Positions 28,792-36,544 of a stretch of 64,000 nt of DNA are shown here, piece after piece (positions within the stretch are counted from its first letter, which is position 1; each line of letters begins with the position of its first letter). The notes beneath the pieces were generated by a model that was not told where the DNA came from, searched no databases, and saw only the letters and a list, made by a program, of their open reading frames with translations. The position numbers were made by a program, and so were the translations under genes. This stretch comes from Pyxidicoccus sp. MSG2 (GTDB lineage: Bacteria; Myxococcota; Myxococcia; Myxococcales; Myxococcaceae): contig NZ_JAPNKC010000001.1 in NCBI RefSeq assembly GCF_026626705.1, forward strand, positions 310,001-374,000. The letters are read 5' to 3'.

Positions 28792-29556
28792 CTACCCGCG
28801 GTCTCTCGACGCCGGCGGCTTCTCGCCCGGCTCCTTGCGGCGGCCCACGACGAAGGCATAGCTGACGCTCGCCTTGCCGTTGCTCTCGCGGTGCAGCGCC
28901 AGCTCCTCGCGCAGCCCCGCCGCCTGCGCGGCCGCGGGGGCCGACGCCAGCTGCGCCTCGATGTCCCGGTAGTACGCGTCCAGCTCCGAGTCGTGGAGCG
29001 TCTCCGCGGACTCGGGCTCGTAGCCGGAGCCCTCCAGCGTCTGGAGCATCTCGCGCGGCAGCAGCAGCGGCCCGCCCACGCGCCGCTCCCAGAAGTCGAG
29101 CACCGCCTTGGGGGCGAAGCGCCCCACCCTCGCGGGGAAGGTCAGTCCCAGCCGGCCACGCTTCGCCAGCAACGGCCGCATCCCCGCCAGCGTCGGCCGC
29201 AGCGGATACAGCACATGGCCCTGGATGAGGATGGCGTTGAAGCTGCCCTCGGGCAGGCCGAGCGCCTCCAGCGCCACGCGCCGCACCTCGAGCCGGTCGC
29301 CCAGCCCCTGCCCCCTCACGCGCTCTCGCAGGGGGGCCAGCAGGGACTCGTCCGTGTCCGCGGCCACCACCGAGCAGCCCAGCTCCCGCACCAGCAGCAG
29401 GGGGGCACTGCCGTCCGGGCCGCAGCCGAGCACCAGCACCCGCGCGCCCGGCTCCAACTGGGCCACCTTCGCGAAGCGCCGCGTGGCTTCATCCGAGCCG
29501 AAGGCGCGCCGGACTCCTGCGGGGTGGAACAGAGGGAAGGGCTCTGCGGGGGTCAT
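28792..29556 (-). CDS. Class I SAM-dependent methyltransferase
   Basis: 254 residues from ATG 29556, which has GAGGAA six bases upstream; upstream ATGs are poorer. The Rossmann fold is evident: motif I VLVLGCGPDGSAPLLL, motif II VVAADTDESLL, then the acidic/aromatic motif (FNAILIQGHVLYPL) and post-motif GRLGLTF. The family methylates small molecules, proteins or nucleic acids using S-adenosylmethionine. The C-terminal third (EPESAETLHDSELDAYYRDI) has no recognisable specificity motif. Substrate unknown. Confidence 0.8.
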   Translation of the reverse strand: MTPAEPFPLFHPAGVRRAFGSDEATRRFAKVAQLEPGARVLVLGCGPDGSAPLLLVRELGCSVVAADTDESLLAPLRERVRGQGLGDRLEVRRVALEALGLPEGSFNAILIQGHVLYPLRPTLAGMRPLLAKRGRLGLTFPARVGRFAPKAVLDFWERRVGGPLLLPREMLQTLEGSGYEPESAETLHDSELDAYYRDIEAQLASAPAAAQAAGLREELALHRESNGKASVSYAFVVGRRKEPGEKPPASRDRG

Positions 29557-29647
29557 GGGATTCCTCATATACCTGCCCCGTCCGGACTTCCAGCCACGCA
29601 CCCGCGCTCTGTATCACCCAGGCGCGGGGGCGCGCTGTGAGCTTCAC

Positions 29648-29953
29648 TCAGAGGTAATAGACGACCCGCTCGTCCTGGTGGAGCTGGGCGTAGATGGCGC
29701 GCCGGTGTTCCTCGGACAGCAGGTACACCGACACGCTCAGCGAGACGTACTTGCCCTTGGTGCTGGGCTGCTCATGGATGGAGTCCGGGGAGATCTCCGT
29801 CCCCATCAGCTTCCGGAACAGCTCCCTCACGTGCTCGGTGAAGCCGGACTCCTGCTTGCCCATCACCTTGAAGGTGTAGACGGTGGGGTACTCGATGAGG
29901 GGCTTCTTCTCCTCCTCTGGGGGAGGAGTCTTCTCGGGGCTGTCCTTCGTCAT
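29648..29953 (-). CDS. DUF493/YbeD-family protein
   Basis: 101 residues from ATG 29953. The N-terminus is Pro/Glu-rich; the rest shows the small alpha-beta fold pattern of DUF493 (IEYPTVYTFKVMGKQ, YVSLSVSVYLLSEEHRRAIY and the C-terminal DERVVYYL). E. coli YbeD is an ACT-like dimer of uncertain function linked to the lipoate synthesis region. Here it lies 34 bases downstream of the PhoH gene on the same strand and is likely cotranscribed. Confidence 0.75.
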   Translation of the reverse strand: MTKDSPEKTPPPEEEKKPLIEYPTVYTFKVMGKQESGFTEHVRELFRKLMGTEISPDSIHEQPSTKGKYVSLSVSVYLLSEEHRRAIYAQLHQDERVVYYL

Positions 29954-29987
29954 GGCACGTCTCGTCGGGTTACGCGGGCGCAGGCGC

Positions 29988-31307
29988 TTAGAGCAGGTTG
30001 GCGGCAAGCTCGGCCAGGGCGCTGCGCTCACCCTTGGCCATGGTGATGTGCGCCGCGATCTTCTCGCTCTTGAAGCGGTTGACCACGTGCACCAGTCCGT
30101 TGTTGGTCGAGTCCACGTACGGGTTGTCGATCTGGAACGGGTCTCCGGTGAGGATGATCTTCGTGTTGTCGCCCACGCGGGTGATGATGGTCTTCACCTC
30201 GTGCGGCGTGAGGTTCTGCGCCTCGTCCACGATGATGAACTGGTTGGGCAGGCTGCGGCCGCGGATGTACGTCAGCGGCTCGATCTCCATCAGCCCCAGG
30301 TCCAGCAGCTCGTGGTAGCCGCGCCCGGCCTTCTTGTCGGCGCGGCTGAGGTTCATCAGGAACTCCACGTTGTCGAAGATGGGCTGCATCCAGGGGTTGA
30401 GCTTCTCCTCGACGCTGCCGGGCAGGTAGCCGATGTCGCGCCCCAGCGGGAAGATGGGCCGGCTCACCAGCAGCTTCTGGTAGAGCCCCTCCTCCGTCAC
30501 CTTCTGCAGGCCCGCCGCGATGGCGAGCAGCGTCTTGCCCGTACCCGCCTTGCCCACGATGGTGACGAGCTTGATGTCGTCGTTGAGGAGCAGGTCCAGG
30601 CAGAAGGTCTGCTCCATGTTGCGAGGGCGCACGCCCCACGTGCCGTCCTTGATGGAGCGCAGCAGCGGGACGAGCTTGCCCTTCGTGCCGTGGAAGCGGC
30701 CCATGGCGGTGTGGGACGGGTTCGTCTCGTCCTTGAGCAGCACCACCTGGTTGGGGGAGAGCGTGTCCACGTCGGGCAGCTCCACCTCCGCGCCCTGCTT
30801 GTACATCTGGTCCACCAGGTCGCGCGGGACGAGCCGCTCGGTGAAGCCGGTGTACAGCTCGGTGATTTCCACCCGCTCGGCGTCGTAGTCCTCGGCGATG
30901 AGGCCGAGCGCGTCCGCGCGGATGCGGAGGTTGGTGTCCTTGGTGATGAAGACGGCCTGCGTCTCAGGCTCCTTCTCCATCAGGTCGATGGCCACCGCGA
31001 GGATGCGGTTGTCCATCAGGTTGCTGTCCGCCATGGACAGCGGCAGCTCGCGGTCGGTGAAGTTGACGCGGATCATGCCCCCGTGCGGCAGGGGCACACC
31101 CTCCTTCAGCGAGCCCTCCGCGCGGAAGGAGTCGAGGTAGCGGGCCACCAGTCGCGCGTTGCGCCCCAGCTCGGAGAGGTCGCGCTTGAACTGATCGATC
31201 TCCTCGATGACGTAGATGGGGATGATGACGTTGTTGTCTTTGAAGCCGTAGATGCTGCGCGGATCGTGGAGGAGGACGTTGGTGTCGAGGATGAAGTTCT
31301 TTCGCAT
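29988..31307 (-). CDS. PhoH-family ATPase with N-terminal PIN domain (PhoH2-like)
   Basis: 439 residues. The N-terminal PIN nuclease-like domain (FILDTNVLLHDP with the first acidic residue, IPIYVIEEIDQFK) is joined to a PhoH ATPase domain: Walker A VGKAGTGKTLLAIAAG, RPIFPLGRDIGYLPGSVEEK, Walker B FIIVDEAQNLTPHE and ILTGDPFQID. This two-domain layout matches PhoH2 proteins, for which RNA helicase plus ribonuclease activity has been described in mycobacteria. It is likely cotranscribed with the DUF493 gene downstream. Confidence 0.92.
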   Translation of the reverse strand: MRKNFILDTNVLLHDPRSIYGFKDNNVIIPIYVIEEIDQFKRDLSELGRNARLVARYLDSFRAEGSLKEGVPLPHGGMIRVNFTDRELPLSMADSNLMDNRILAVAIDLMEKEPETQAVFITKDTNLRIRADALGLIAEDYDAERVEITELYTGFTERLVPRDLVDQMYKQGAEVELPDVDTLSPNQVVLLKDETNPSHTAMGRFHGTKGKLVPLLRSIKDGTWGVRPRNMEQTFCLDLLLNDDIKLVTIVGKAGTGKTLLAIAAGLQKVTEEGLYQKLLVSRPIFPLGRDIGYLPGSVEEKLNPWMQPIFDNVEFLMNLSRADKKAGRGYHELLDLGLMEIEPLTYIRGRSLPNQFIIVDEAQNLTPHEVKTIITRVGDNTKIILTGDPFQIDNPYVDSTNNGLVHVVNRFKSEKIAAHITMAKGERSALAELAANLL

Positions 31308-31560
31308 CGTGGGTTGCGCGACCTGAAGGTTCGGGTGCGACCGCTCGGGACCGTGCGACGGGGCCTTCTTCGCCCAATATAGACACCGCCCCCGGGGGAA
31401 ACAGCCAGCTTATCGCCTGGAAGGCCGGCTGTCCGAAACCCCACGCCCGACGCCCGCGAGCCTCGACTCCTGACCACGGCTTCGGGCCCTGGCCATTGAA
31501 CGTCCGGAGCCCACGCCCCCACTCCCGTCCCGCCACAGGGCTGTAGCGGCCTGTCGCCCT

Positions 31561-32511
31561 CTAATGCGCGGCGACGGGCGCGAGCGGATCGTAACCGAGC
31601 AGCTCCACCACCCGCTCGGGCGGCGGGCCCGGAGGCATGCGCTCCCAGGGGAAGCGCTGCTGGAGCGCCTCCTCGTCCAGGGCGAGCGGCTGCCGGGCGT
31701 TGAGTTGCAGCGCGTCGTCCCAGGCCCGCGCGTCGAAGTGGTGGATCAGCCGGCGGCTGAGCGGGGACAACATGGGGGTGGGCATGAAGGGGACGGGACG
31801 GGCCCGGGCGTCGCGCATGCAGCCCAGCTCCACGGCCCAGGCGAGCAGCCAGCGGGGGCGCTGCTGCCCGGCCCCCTTCAGGGCGAGGAAGCGCCCCTGG
31901 GCGGCGCCGTCCACGAAGAGGAAGCGCCGCTCGTAGACGCAGGCGGCGGCGAAGGTGGCGGGGATGAGGGCCAGGGCCTCGGCGCCGATGCGGCGGGCCA
32001 TGAGCAGGAGCAGGTCGAGGATCTGCGCGGAGAGGGCCAGGCCGGGGTGGCTCTGCCCGGGCAGCGGGGGCCGGTTCCAGTCGAAGGCGCGGCCCGGGTT
32101 CTGGAGGAGCAGCGAGTCCACGTAGAGCAGTGGCGCGGTGGCGAGCGCGTCGTCCAGGCCCACCTCGGCGCCGATGCTCTTGCGCAGGCTGACGTCGGCG
32201 ACGGGGGCGTAGAAGCGGCGGCTCCAGAGGACGAGGCGGGGGCGGTACGGGTCCTCGCACTGGACGCGCAGCTCCAGCGGGCCCACGCGCTCCTCCACGC
32301 GCTGGAGCAGGCCGTAGGCGCGCAGGGCCCGCTCCAGGCCCTCGGGGCTGTAGGTGCCGAAGACGAGGTCCACGCGGGACTGCTTGGAGTCCCCCCCCAG
32401 GCCGAGGTCATCCAGGGAGAGGTCATTGTCCTCGGAGACAGCCAGGTCCGCCCCGCTCAGGTGTTGGTAGATGCGGCGGTAGCGGGGGTTGATGGGCTGC
32501 GTCCGAGGCAT
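31561..32511 (-). CDS. Uncharacterised protein
   Basis: 316 residues, not recognised. It has high GC at wobble positions like its neighbours, supporting real coding. Visible features: an acidic N-terminal patch (SEDNDLSLDDLGLGGDS), a central aliphatic helix region (LSAQILDLLLLMARRIGAEA) and an AVELGCMRD segment. There is no signal peptide and no metal-binding cluster. It starts nine bases after greB ends, so it is cotranscribed with greB. It may be a lineage-specific protein. Confidence 0.7.
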   Translation of the reverse strand: MPRTQPINPRYRRIYQHLSGADLAVSEDNDLSLDDLGLGGDSKQSRVDLVFGTYSPEGLERALRAYGLLQRVEERVGPLELRVQCEDPYRPRLVLWSRRFYAPVADVSLRKSIGAEVGLDDALATAPLLYVDSLLLQNPGRAFDWNRPPLPGQSHPGLALSAQILDLLLLMARRIGAEALALIPATFAAACVYERRFLFVDGAAQGRFLALKGAGQQRPRWLLAWAVELGCMRDARARPVPFMPTPMLSPLSRRLIHHFDARAWDDALQLNARQPLALDEEALQQRFPWERMPPGPPPERVVELLGYDPLAPVAAH

Positions 32512-32520
32512 GACGGCCTC

Positions 32521-33051
32521 CTATTCGTATCGGATGTCCACCACGGTGAGCTCGATCTCACCCCGGGGACGGCGCACCTCGACGGAGTCACCCACGGCCT
32601 TGCGCAGCAGCGCCCGGCCGATGGGAGACTCCACGCTGATGCGGCCTCCGGCGGCGTCGATCTCATCGGAGCCGACTATCTGGTACGTGGTCCTCGCTCC
32701 GTCCTCGTCCTCCAGGGTGACAGTGGCCCCGAAGTAGATTCGTGCACGGTCGGTCTGTTCAGCGGGCGTGACGATGGTGGCGGTGTCCAGGCGCTTCGTC
32801 AGGAAGCGGAGGCGCCGGTCGATTTCCCGCAGGCGCTTCTTCCCGTAGATGTACTCGGCGTTCTCCGAGCGGTCGCCCTGGGCGGCGGCGGCGGAGACCT
32901 CGGCGGTGACCTTGGGGCGCTCCTCGTTGAGGAGGTGGACCAGCTCGCGGTGCATGCGCTCGGCGCCCGAGCGGGTGAGGTAGCGGCGGAAGGGGGCCTT
33001 CTCCTCGTCGTCCTCGAGGTCATCCATGTCGGGGTGTGCGTCCTGGGACAT
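32521..33051 (-). CDS. greB: Transcription elongation factor GreB
   Basis: 176 residues from ATG 33051. An acidic N-terminal extension (MDDLEDDEEK) precedes the Gre coiled coil with the tip motif QGDRSENAEYIYGKKRL, which carries the catalytic acidic residues; the YGKKRLREIDRR form favours GreB over GreA. The C-terminal FKBP-like domain contains ISVESPIGRALLRKAVGD. Gre factors enter the RNA polymerase secondary channel and stimulate cleavage of backtracked RNA. It is the first gene of a two-gene unit with the following unknown gene. Confidence 0.92.
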   Translation of the reverse strand: MSQDAHPDMDDLEDDEEKAPFRRYLTRSGAERMHRELVHLLNEERPKVTAEVSAAAAQGDRSENAEYIYGKKRLREIDRRLRFLTKRLDTATIVTPAEQTDRARIYFGATVTLEDEDGARTTYQIVGSDEIDAAGGRISVESPIGRALLRKAVGDSVEVRRPRGEIELTVVDIRYE

Positions 33052-33244
33052 GCGCCCTGTATAGCGCCGGACGGTGACGGAGGAGTGCGGACGGCGGGCC
33101 GGACGTTCACCGGAAGTCGGGGGGCGGGTGTCAGGAAACGGGGCGTGTGCTCGCCAGTGGAAAGCGCTGGGGAGTGCTGGTAGGAAGCGCCTGCCCCGGG
33201 GGCTGCCGGGGGTTGTCCGCATGGTTACGAAAAAAGAATAGTGC

Positions 33245-33317
<73 letters not shown>

Positions 33318-33340
33318 TGGAGTGGTAGAGAAGTAGAGCC

Positions 33341-33413
33341 GTCCCCGTCGTCTAGAGGCCCAGGACGCTGGCCTTTCAAGCCGGTAACACGGGTTCGAAT
33401 CCCGTCGGGGACA
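33341..33413 (+). tRNA. tRNA-Glu (anticodon TTC)
   Basis: Seven-base acceptor stem (33341-33347 with 33406-33412), anticodon stem-loop with loop CTTTCAA giving anticodon TTC, T-arm with GGGTTCGAATCCC, discriminator A at 33413. It lies 23 bases after tRNA-Lys, so both probably derive from one transcript. Confidence 0.97.
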
Positions 33414-33423
33414 CTGAAGGCCG

Positions 33424-33459
33424 AGGCCGGAAGTCGCTGGAGACAGCGACTTCCGGCCT
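33424..33459 (+). terminator. Strong terminator of the tRNA operon
   Basis: A perfect 16-base stem (33424-33439 with 33444-33459) with a GAGA loop is followed by TGGTGTTTT. It lies eleven bases after tRNA-Glu and is a convincing intrinsic terminator. Confidence 0.9.
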
Positions 33460-34165
33460 TGGTGTTTTCGGGGTGGGCTTGACCCGGTCTGCGCGCTCCC
33501 TCACTGGCGACGTGCCCTCCCTGGCCCCGTGCGTGACGTATCCAGGTGCACGATGGGGACGACGTCCTTCGCTCCACCGCACGTCATCCGCTCCACGCGA
33601 CAGCAAAGAAGGGGGTGGGCGCAGCCTTTCCATGCCCAGGGTGTATTCGCACCGCAGGCAACGTGTCGCGTCCGCCCGGGTCCCGTAGGGCAACGGCAAT
33701 GCCGAGCGCTTCCCCCGCCCCCTCAAAGCGCAGCTGCGCATTTCTCCACCGAGGAGTACCTCTGGAGTGCGCAGCTGGACTAGGCCCACCGGACAACGAG
33801 CACTGGCTGCTGGAGCGCCACAACTTCCTCTCGCCGAGTCAGGCCCGGCGAGAGCTGATGCAGTCGAAGCAGGCGGCCTGATTACGACCAACCCGGTGTC
33901 TCAACAATCCGGTGCGGTACAGGACACCCTTGGCAATCGCGCTCGTGGATGTCGATGCCAATGAGCTCCCATACCTGCTCCCCTTAATATAGTGCATGGC
34001 GATTCAGCCCACCTGCATACTACTCGGGTAACGGAGCTCGAACTCTTGTTGTGTTTGGCATGCGCCTCTACAGTTGGGGCGTGGTGGCTGCGCCCTGGTC
34101 CCTAGTCTCTGGCCGTGCTCTGGTATTGCTCACCCATGGGTAGATCACGAGGAGGGGTTCCGTAC
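33460..34165. other. Gene-poor left flank of the RiPP island, possible coding remnants
   Basis: About 700 bases with no intact gene I can support. Base composition is less extreme than in the flanking core genes, with TA-rich patches near 33980-34080. Two short stretches read like protein ends: plus strand to 33882 (RHNFLSPSQARRELMQSKQ, with G/C wobbles) and minus strand about 33890-33965 (WELIGIDIHERDCQGCPVPH). Neither has a start or ribosome binding site and both may be decayed gene fragments. The promoter of the RiPP operon should lie near 34000-34140. Confidence 0.4.
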
Positions 34166-36112
34166 GTGAACATCGAGTCGTTGAACGCGTTGCTGCCGGG
34201 TGGGGACGCGTTGATCATCGTTCCTCCCTTCGGGAGCGTATTCCGTCCCTCCCTCGGGGCGCACCAGCTCCAGGCCTGTGGGCGGGAGCGGGGGTTCCGA
34301 GTCTCCATCCTCTACGCGAATATCCTTCTCGCCGAGGAGTTGGGCCGGGAACCATACCGTCAATTATGCGAAACGCCCCCCATGACGATGATGGGTGAAA
34401 GGTTTTTCGCGCGGGCAGCCCATGGCCTGCCACCTCTTGGGCTGAGGGCGGACCGACCATTCGAGCGACGGCATCTCTTCGGAGGTCCGGACATCCATGA
34501 GACCTCATTGAGCCTCCGCGCGGTGCCGTACGAAGCGTCAGGCTTCAACGCCTACGCACTGCCGGACCTCCGCGTGGACACGGACGAACTGAGCCAACTG
34601 GAAGAGCGGGCGGGTCCCTGGGCGGATCGCGTGGCTGAACTGGTCGCGCAACTCGACTACCCGGTCGTTGGCTGCACCTCGACGTTCGAGCAGACCAATG
34701 CGGGGCTCGCGCTGCTCGGGCGCATCAAGCGCCTGCGCTCCGAGTTGGTAACGCTGATGGGTGGGGCCAACTGCGCGGGAGAGATGGCGGAAGGCATCGC
34801 CAGTATCGGGAGTTATGTCGATCACGTGTTCTCCGGTGAGGCGGACGCCGCCTTCCCGGACTTTCTCCAGGCGCTGATGACCGGTGCACGGCCCCGTGAG
34901 CGCATCATCAAGGGCGAGCCCTGCCGGAATCTCGAAGCGCTGCCAACGCCTGACTTCGATGACTACTTCGCCCAGCGCGAGCGCATCCTGCCGTTCGCCG
35001 ACGGACGCACTGACACCGCGCTTCCCTACGAGAGCAGCCGCGGATGCTGGTGGGGCCAGAAGCATCACTGCACCTTCTGCGGGCTCAATGCCGAGGGAAT
35101 GACGTCTCGCCAGAAATCTCCGGAACGCGTCCTCAGAGATCTCCGGTCACTGGCCACCCGCTACGGCACGCAGCGATTCTCGATGGCCGACAACATCATG
35201 CCCTGGTCGTACCGCAAGACACTGATTGCTCGCCTCGAGGAGGAACCCACCCCGCTGCGACTCTTTTACGAGCAGAAAGCAAACCTGTCCCTGCCGGATG
35301 TCCGAGCACTCAAGCGGGCCCACCTTGTTGGCATACAACCCGGCATCGAGGCGCTCTCGTCTGCCCTGCTCAAGCGCATGGACAAAGGCGTCCTTGCGCG
35401 GCAGAACCTGATGCTCTTGCGCTACACGCGCGCGGTGGGGTTGCGAACGGAGTGGAACCTGCTGTGGGGCTTTCCGGGCGACGAGCCGGAGGCCTACGAG
35501 GAAACGCTTGCGCTGATGCCGCTGCTACACCACCTGCAGCCACCATCCGAGTTGAACCACATCAGCATTGACCGATTCAGTCCCTACTACGACCGTTCGC
35601 TGTCATACGGTCTATCCAACATGCGCCCTCATCCCGTCTACCGCTGCGTGCTACCCGCGCACACGGACTTCGAAAAGGTGGCGTACCGATTCGTCGCTGA
35701 CTACCAGAGCGGCTCCTACCGCTGCCTCCCCACCATCGGAGAAATTGCGCGCCAGCTTGAGCAGTGGCGTGCCCGCTGGGCGTTGGACGTGCGCGAGCCC
35801 CCCTCTCTTCGCATCATCTCGTTAGGTGAGGATTACATCGTCCGGGACACGCGCGGCCTTCCGGGAACCGAGGAGGTGCAGGTCATTGATCGCACGCAGG
35901 CAATCTCCGCGCTGGGAGCGGGCCCCTGGATCGAGCAAGATCCCGCCGCCTGGGCCGTGGAGCGCAAGCTTGGCGTCGTGATGGATGGCTGGTACGTACC
36001 GCTGTTGATTGCGAACCCGGAGCTCCTGACGGAGCTCGAGACGCAGGGGCAAGCGGCCCGGGCTCGCATGCGACCCACCAGCAGCGTGGTCCGGGAGCAC
36101 GTTGCTTTGTAG
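34166..36112 (+). CDS. RiPP-maturation radical SAM protein, cobalamin-binding C-methyltransferase type
   Basis: 648 residues. An N-terminal B12-binding-like region (ALIIVPPFGSVFRPSLGAHQ, LVTLMGGANC, HVFSGEADAAFPDF) precedes the radical SAM core with a CX7CX2C cluster (Cys294, 302, 305, in RGCWWGQKHHCTFCGLN). This strongly matches the family associated with RiPP clusters (TIGR03975-like, bacteriocin maturation radical SAM 1). Members are thought to C-methylate unactivated carbons of precursor peptides. GTG 34166 is preferred because GGAGG lies ten bases upstream; in-frame starts at 34115 and 34136 lack this. Its stop directly abuts the precursor reading frame, so it probably modifies that peptide. 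Confidence 0.9.
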   Translation: MNIESLNALLPGGDALIIVPPFGSVFRPSLGAHQLQACGRERGFRVSILYANILLAEELGREPYRQLCETPPMTMMGERFFARAAHGLPPLGLRADRPFERRHLFGGPDIHETSLSLRAVPYEASGFNAYALPDLRVDTDELSQLEERAGPWADRVAELVAQLDYPVVGCTSTFEQTNAGLALLGRIKRLRSELVTLMGGANCAGEMAEGIASIGSYVDHVFSGEADAAFPDFLQALMTGARPRERIIKGEPCRNLEALPTPDFDDYFAQRERILPFADGRTDTALPYESSRGCWWGQKHHCTFCGLNAEGMTSRQKSPERVLRDLRSLATRYGTQRFSMADNIMPWSYRKTLIARLEEEPTPLRLFYEQKANLSLPDVRALKRAHLVGIQPGIEALSSALLKRMDKGVLARQNLMLLRYTRAVGLRTEWNLLWGFPGDEPEAYEETLALMPLLHHLQPPSELNHISIDRFSPYYDRSLSYGLSNMRPHPVYRCVLPAHTDFEKVAYRFVADYQSGSYRCLPTIGEIARQLEQWRARWALDVREPPSLRIISLGEDYIVRDTRGLPGTEEVQVIDRTQAISALGAGPWIEQDPAAWAVERKLGVVMDGWYVPLLIANPELLTELETQGQAARARMRPTSSVVREHVAL

Positions 36113-36130
36113 ATGAATGGGAGGCAATAC

Positions 36131-36487
36131 GTGGACGAAGCCGATATCGACACACGCGACAATCGTGTGGCTTATGCGAAACTGATCGCCGAAGTCTGGA
36201 CGAAGCCCGAGACCGAGCGGTTGTTCAGGGCGGACCCGCGGAGCGCCGCGATCAAGGCAGGGTTGAAGCTGCCGCCAGGCCTCGAGGTCAAGTGGGTGGA
36301 GCACGGGGAGGCATTCTTCGTACGCAACGAGGGAGGAAAGACCACACTTGAATTGCTCCTGCGTCAGAAGCCTTCAGACCTCTCGGATAGCGAGATCGAT
36401 CAGTGGTCTCCATCCGCCGTGGGCGCCTTCTACCCAGGCGGCTCATGCAGCAGCAGCAGCCACCACGGCTCCAGGAATGAACCCTGA
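36131..36487 (+). CDS. RiPP precursor peptide with nitrile-hydratase-like (NHLP) leader
   Basis: 118 residues from GTG 36131, which has GGGAGG seven bases upstream; ATG 36113, abutting the previous stop, has no such site. Residues 10-90 resemble the nitrile hydratase alpha-subunit leader family (AYAKLIAEVWTKPETERL, DPRSAAIKAGLKLPPGLEV). The C-terminus switches to a small-residue core after Gly-Gly: one Ser, Cys106, four Ser from AGC codons, two His, Gly, Ser, then RNEP. Cys and Ser there are cyclodehydratase substrates. It lies between the radical SAM and YcaO genes, which fits it being their substrate. The cleavage site is inferred, not seen. Confidence 0.85.
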   Translation: MDEADIDTRDNRVAYAKLIAEVWTKPETERLFRADPRSAAIKAGLKLPPGLEVKWVEHGEAFFVRNEGGKTTLELLLRQKPSDLSDSEIDQWSPSAVGAFYPGGSCSSSSHHGSRNEP

Positions 36488-36544
36488 AATGGCATGGGCG
36501 AGCACCCGGGCTCTGAGGATGGCCCGGAGTGTGTCCATCTAGCG

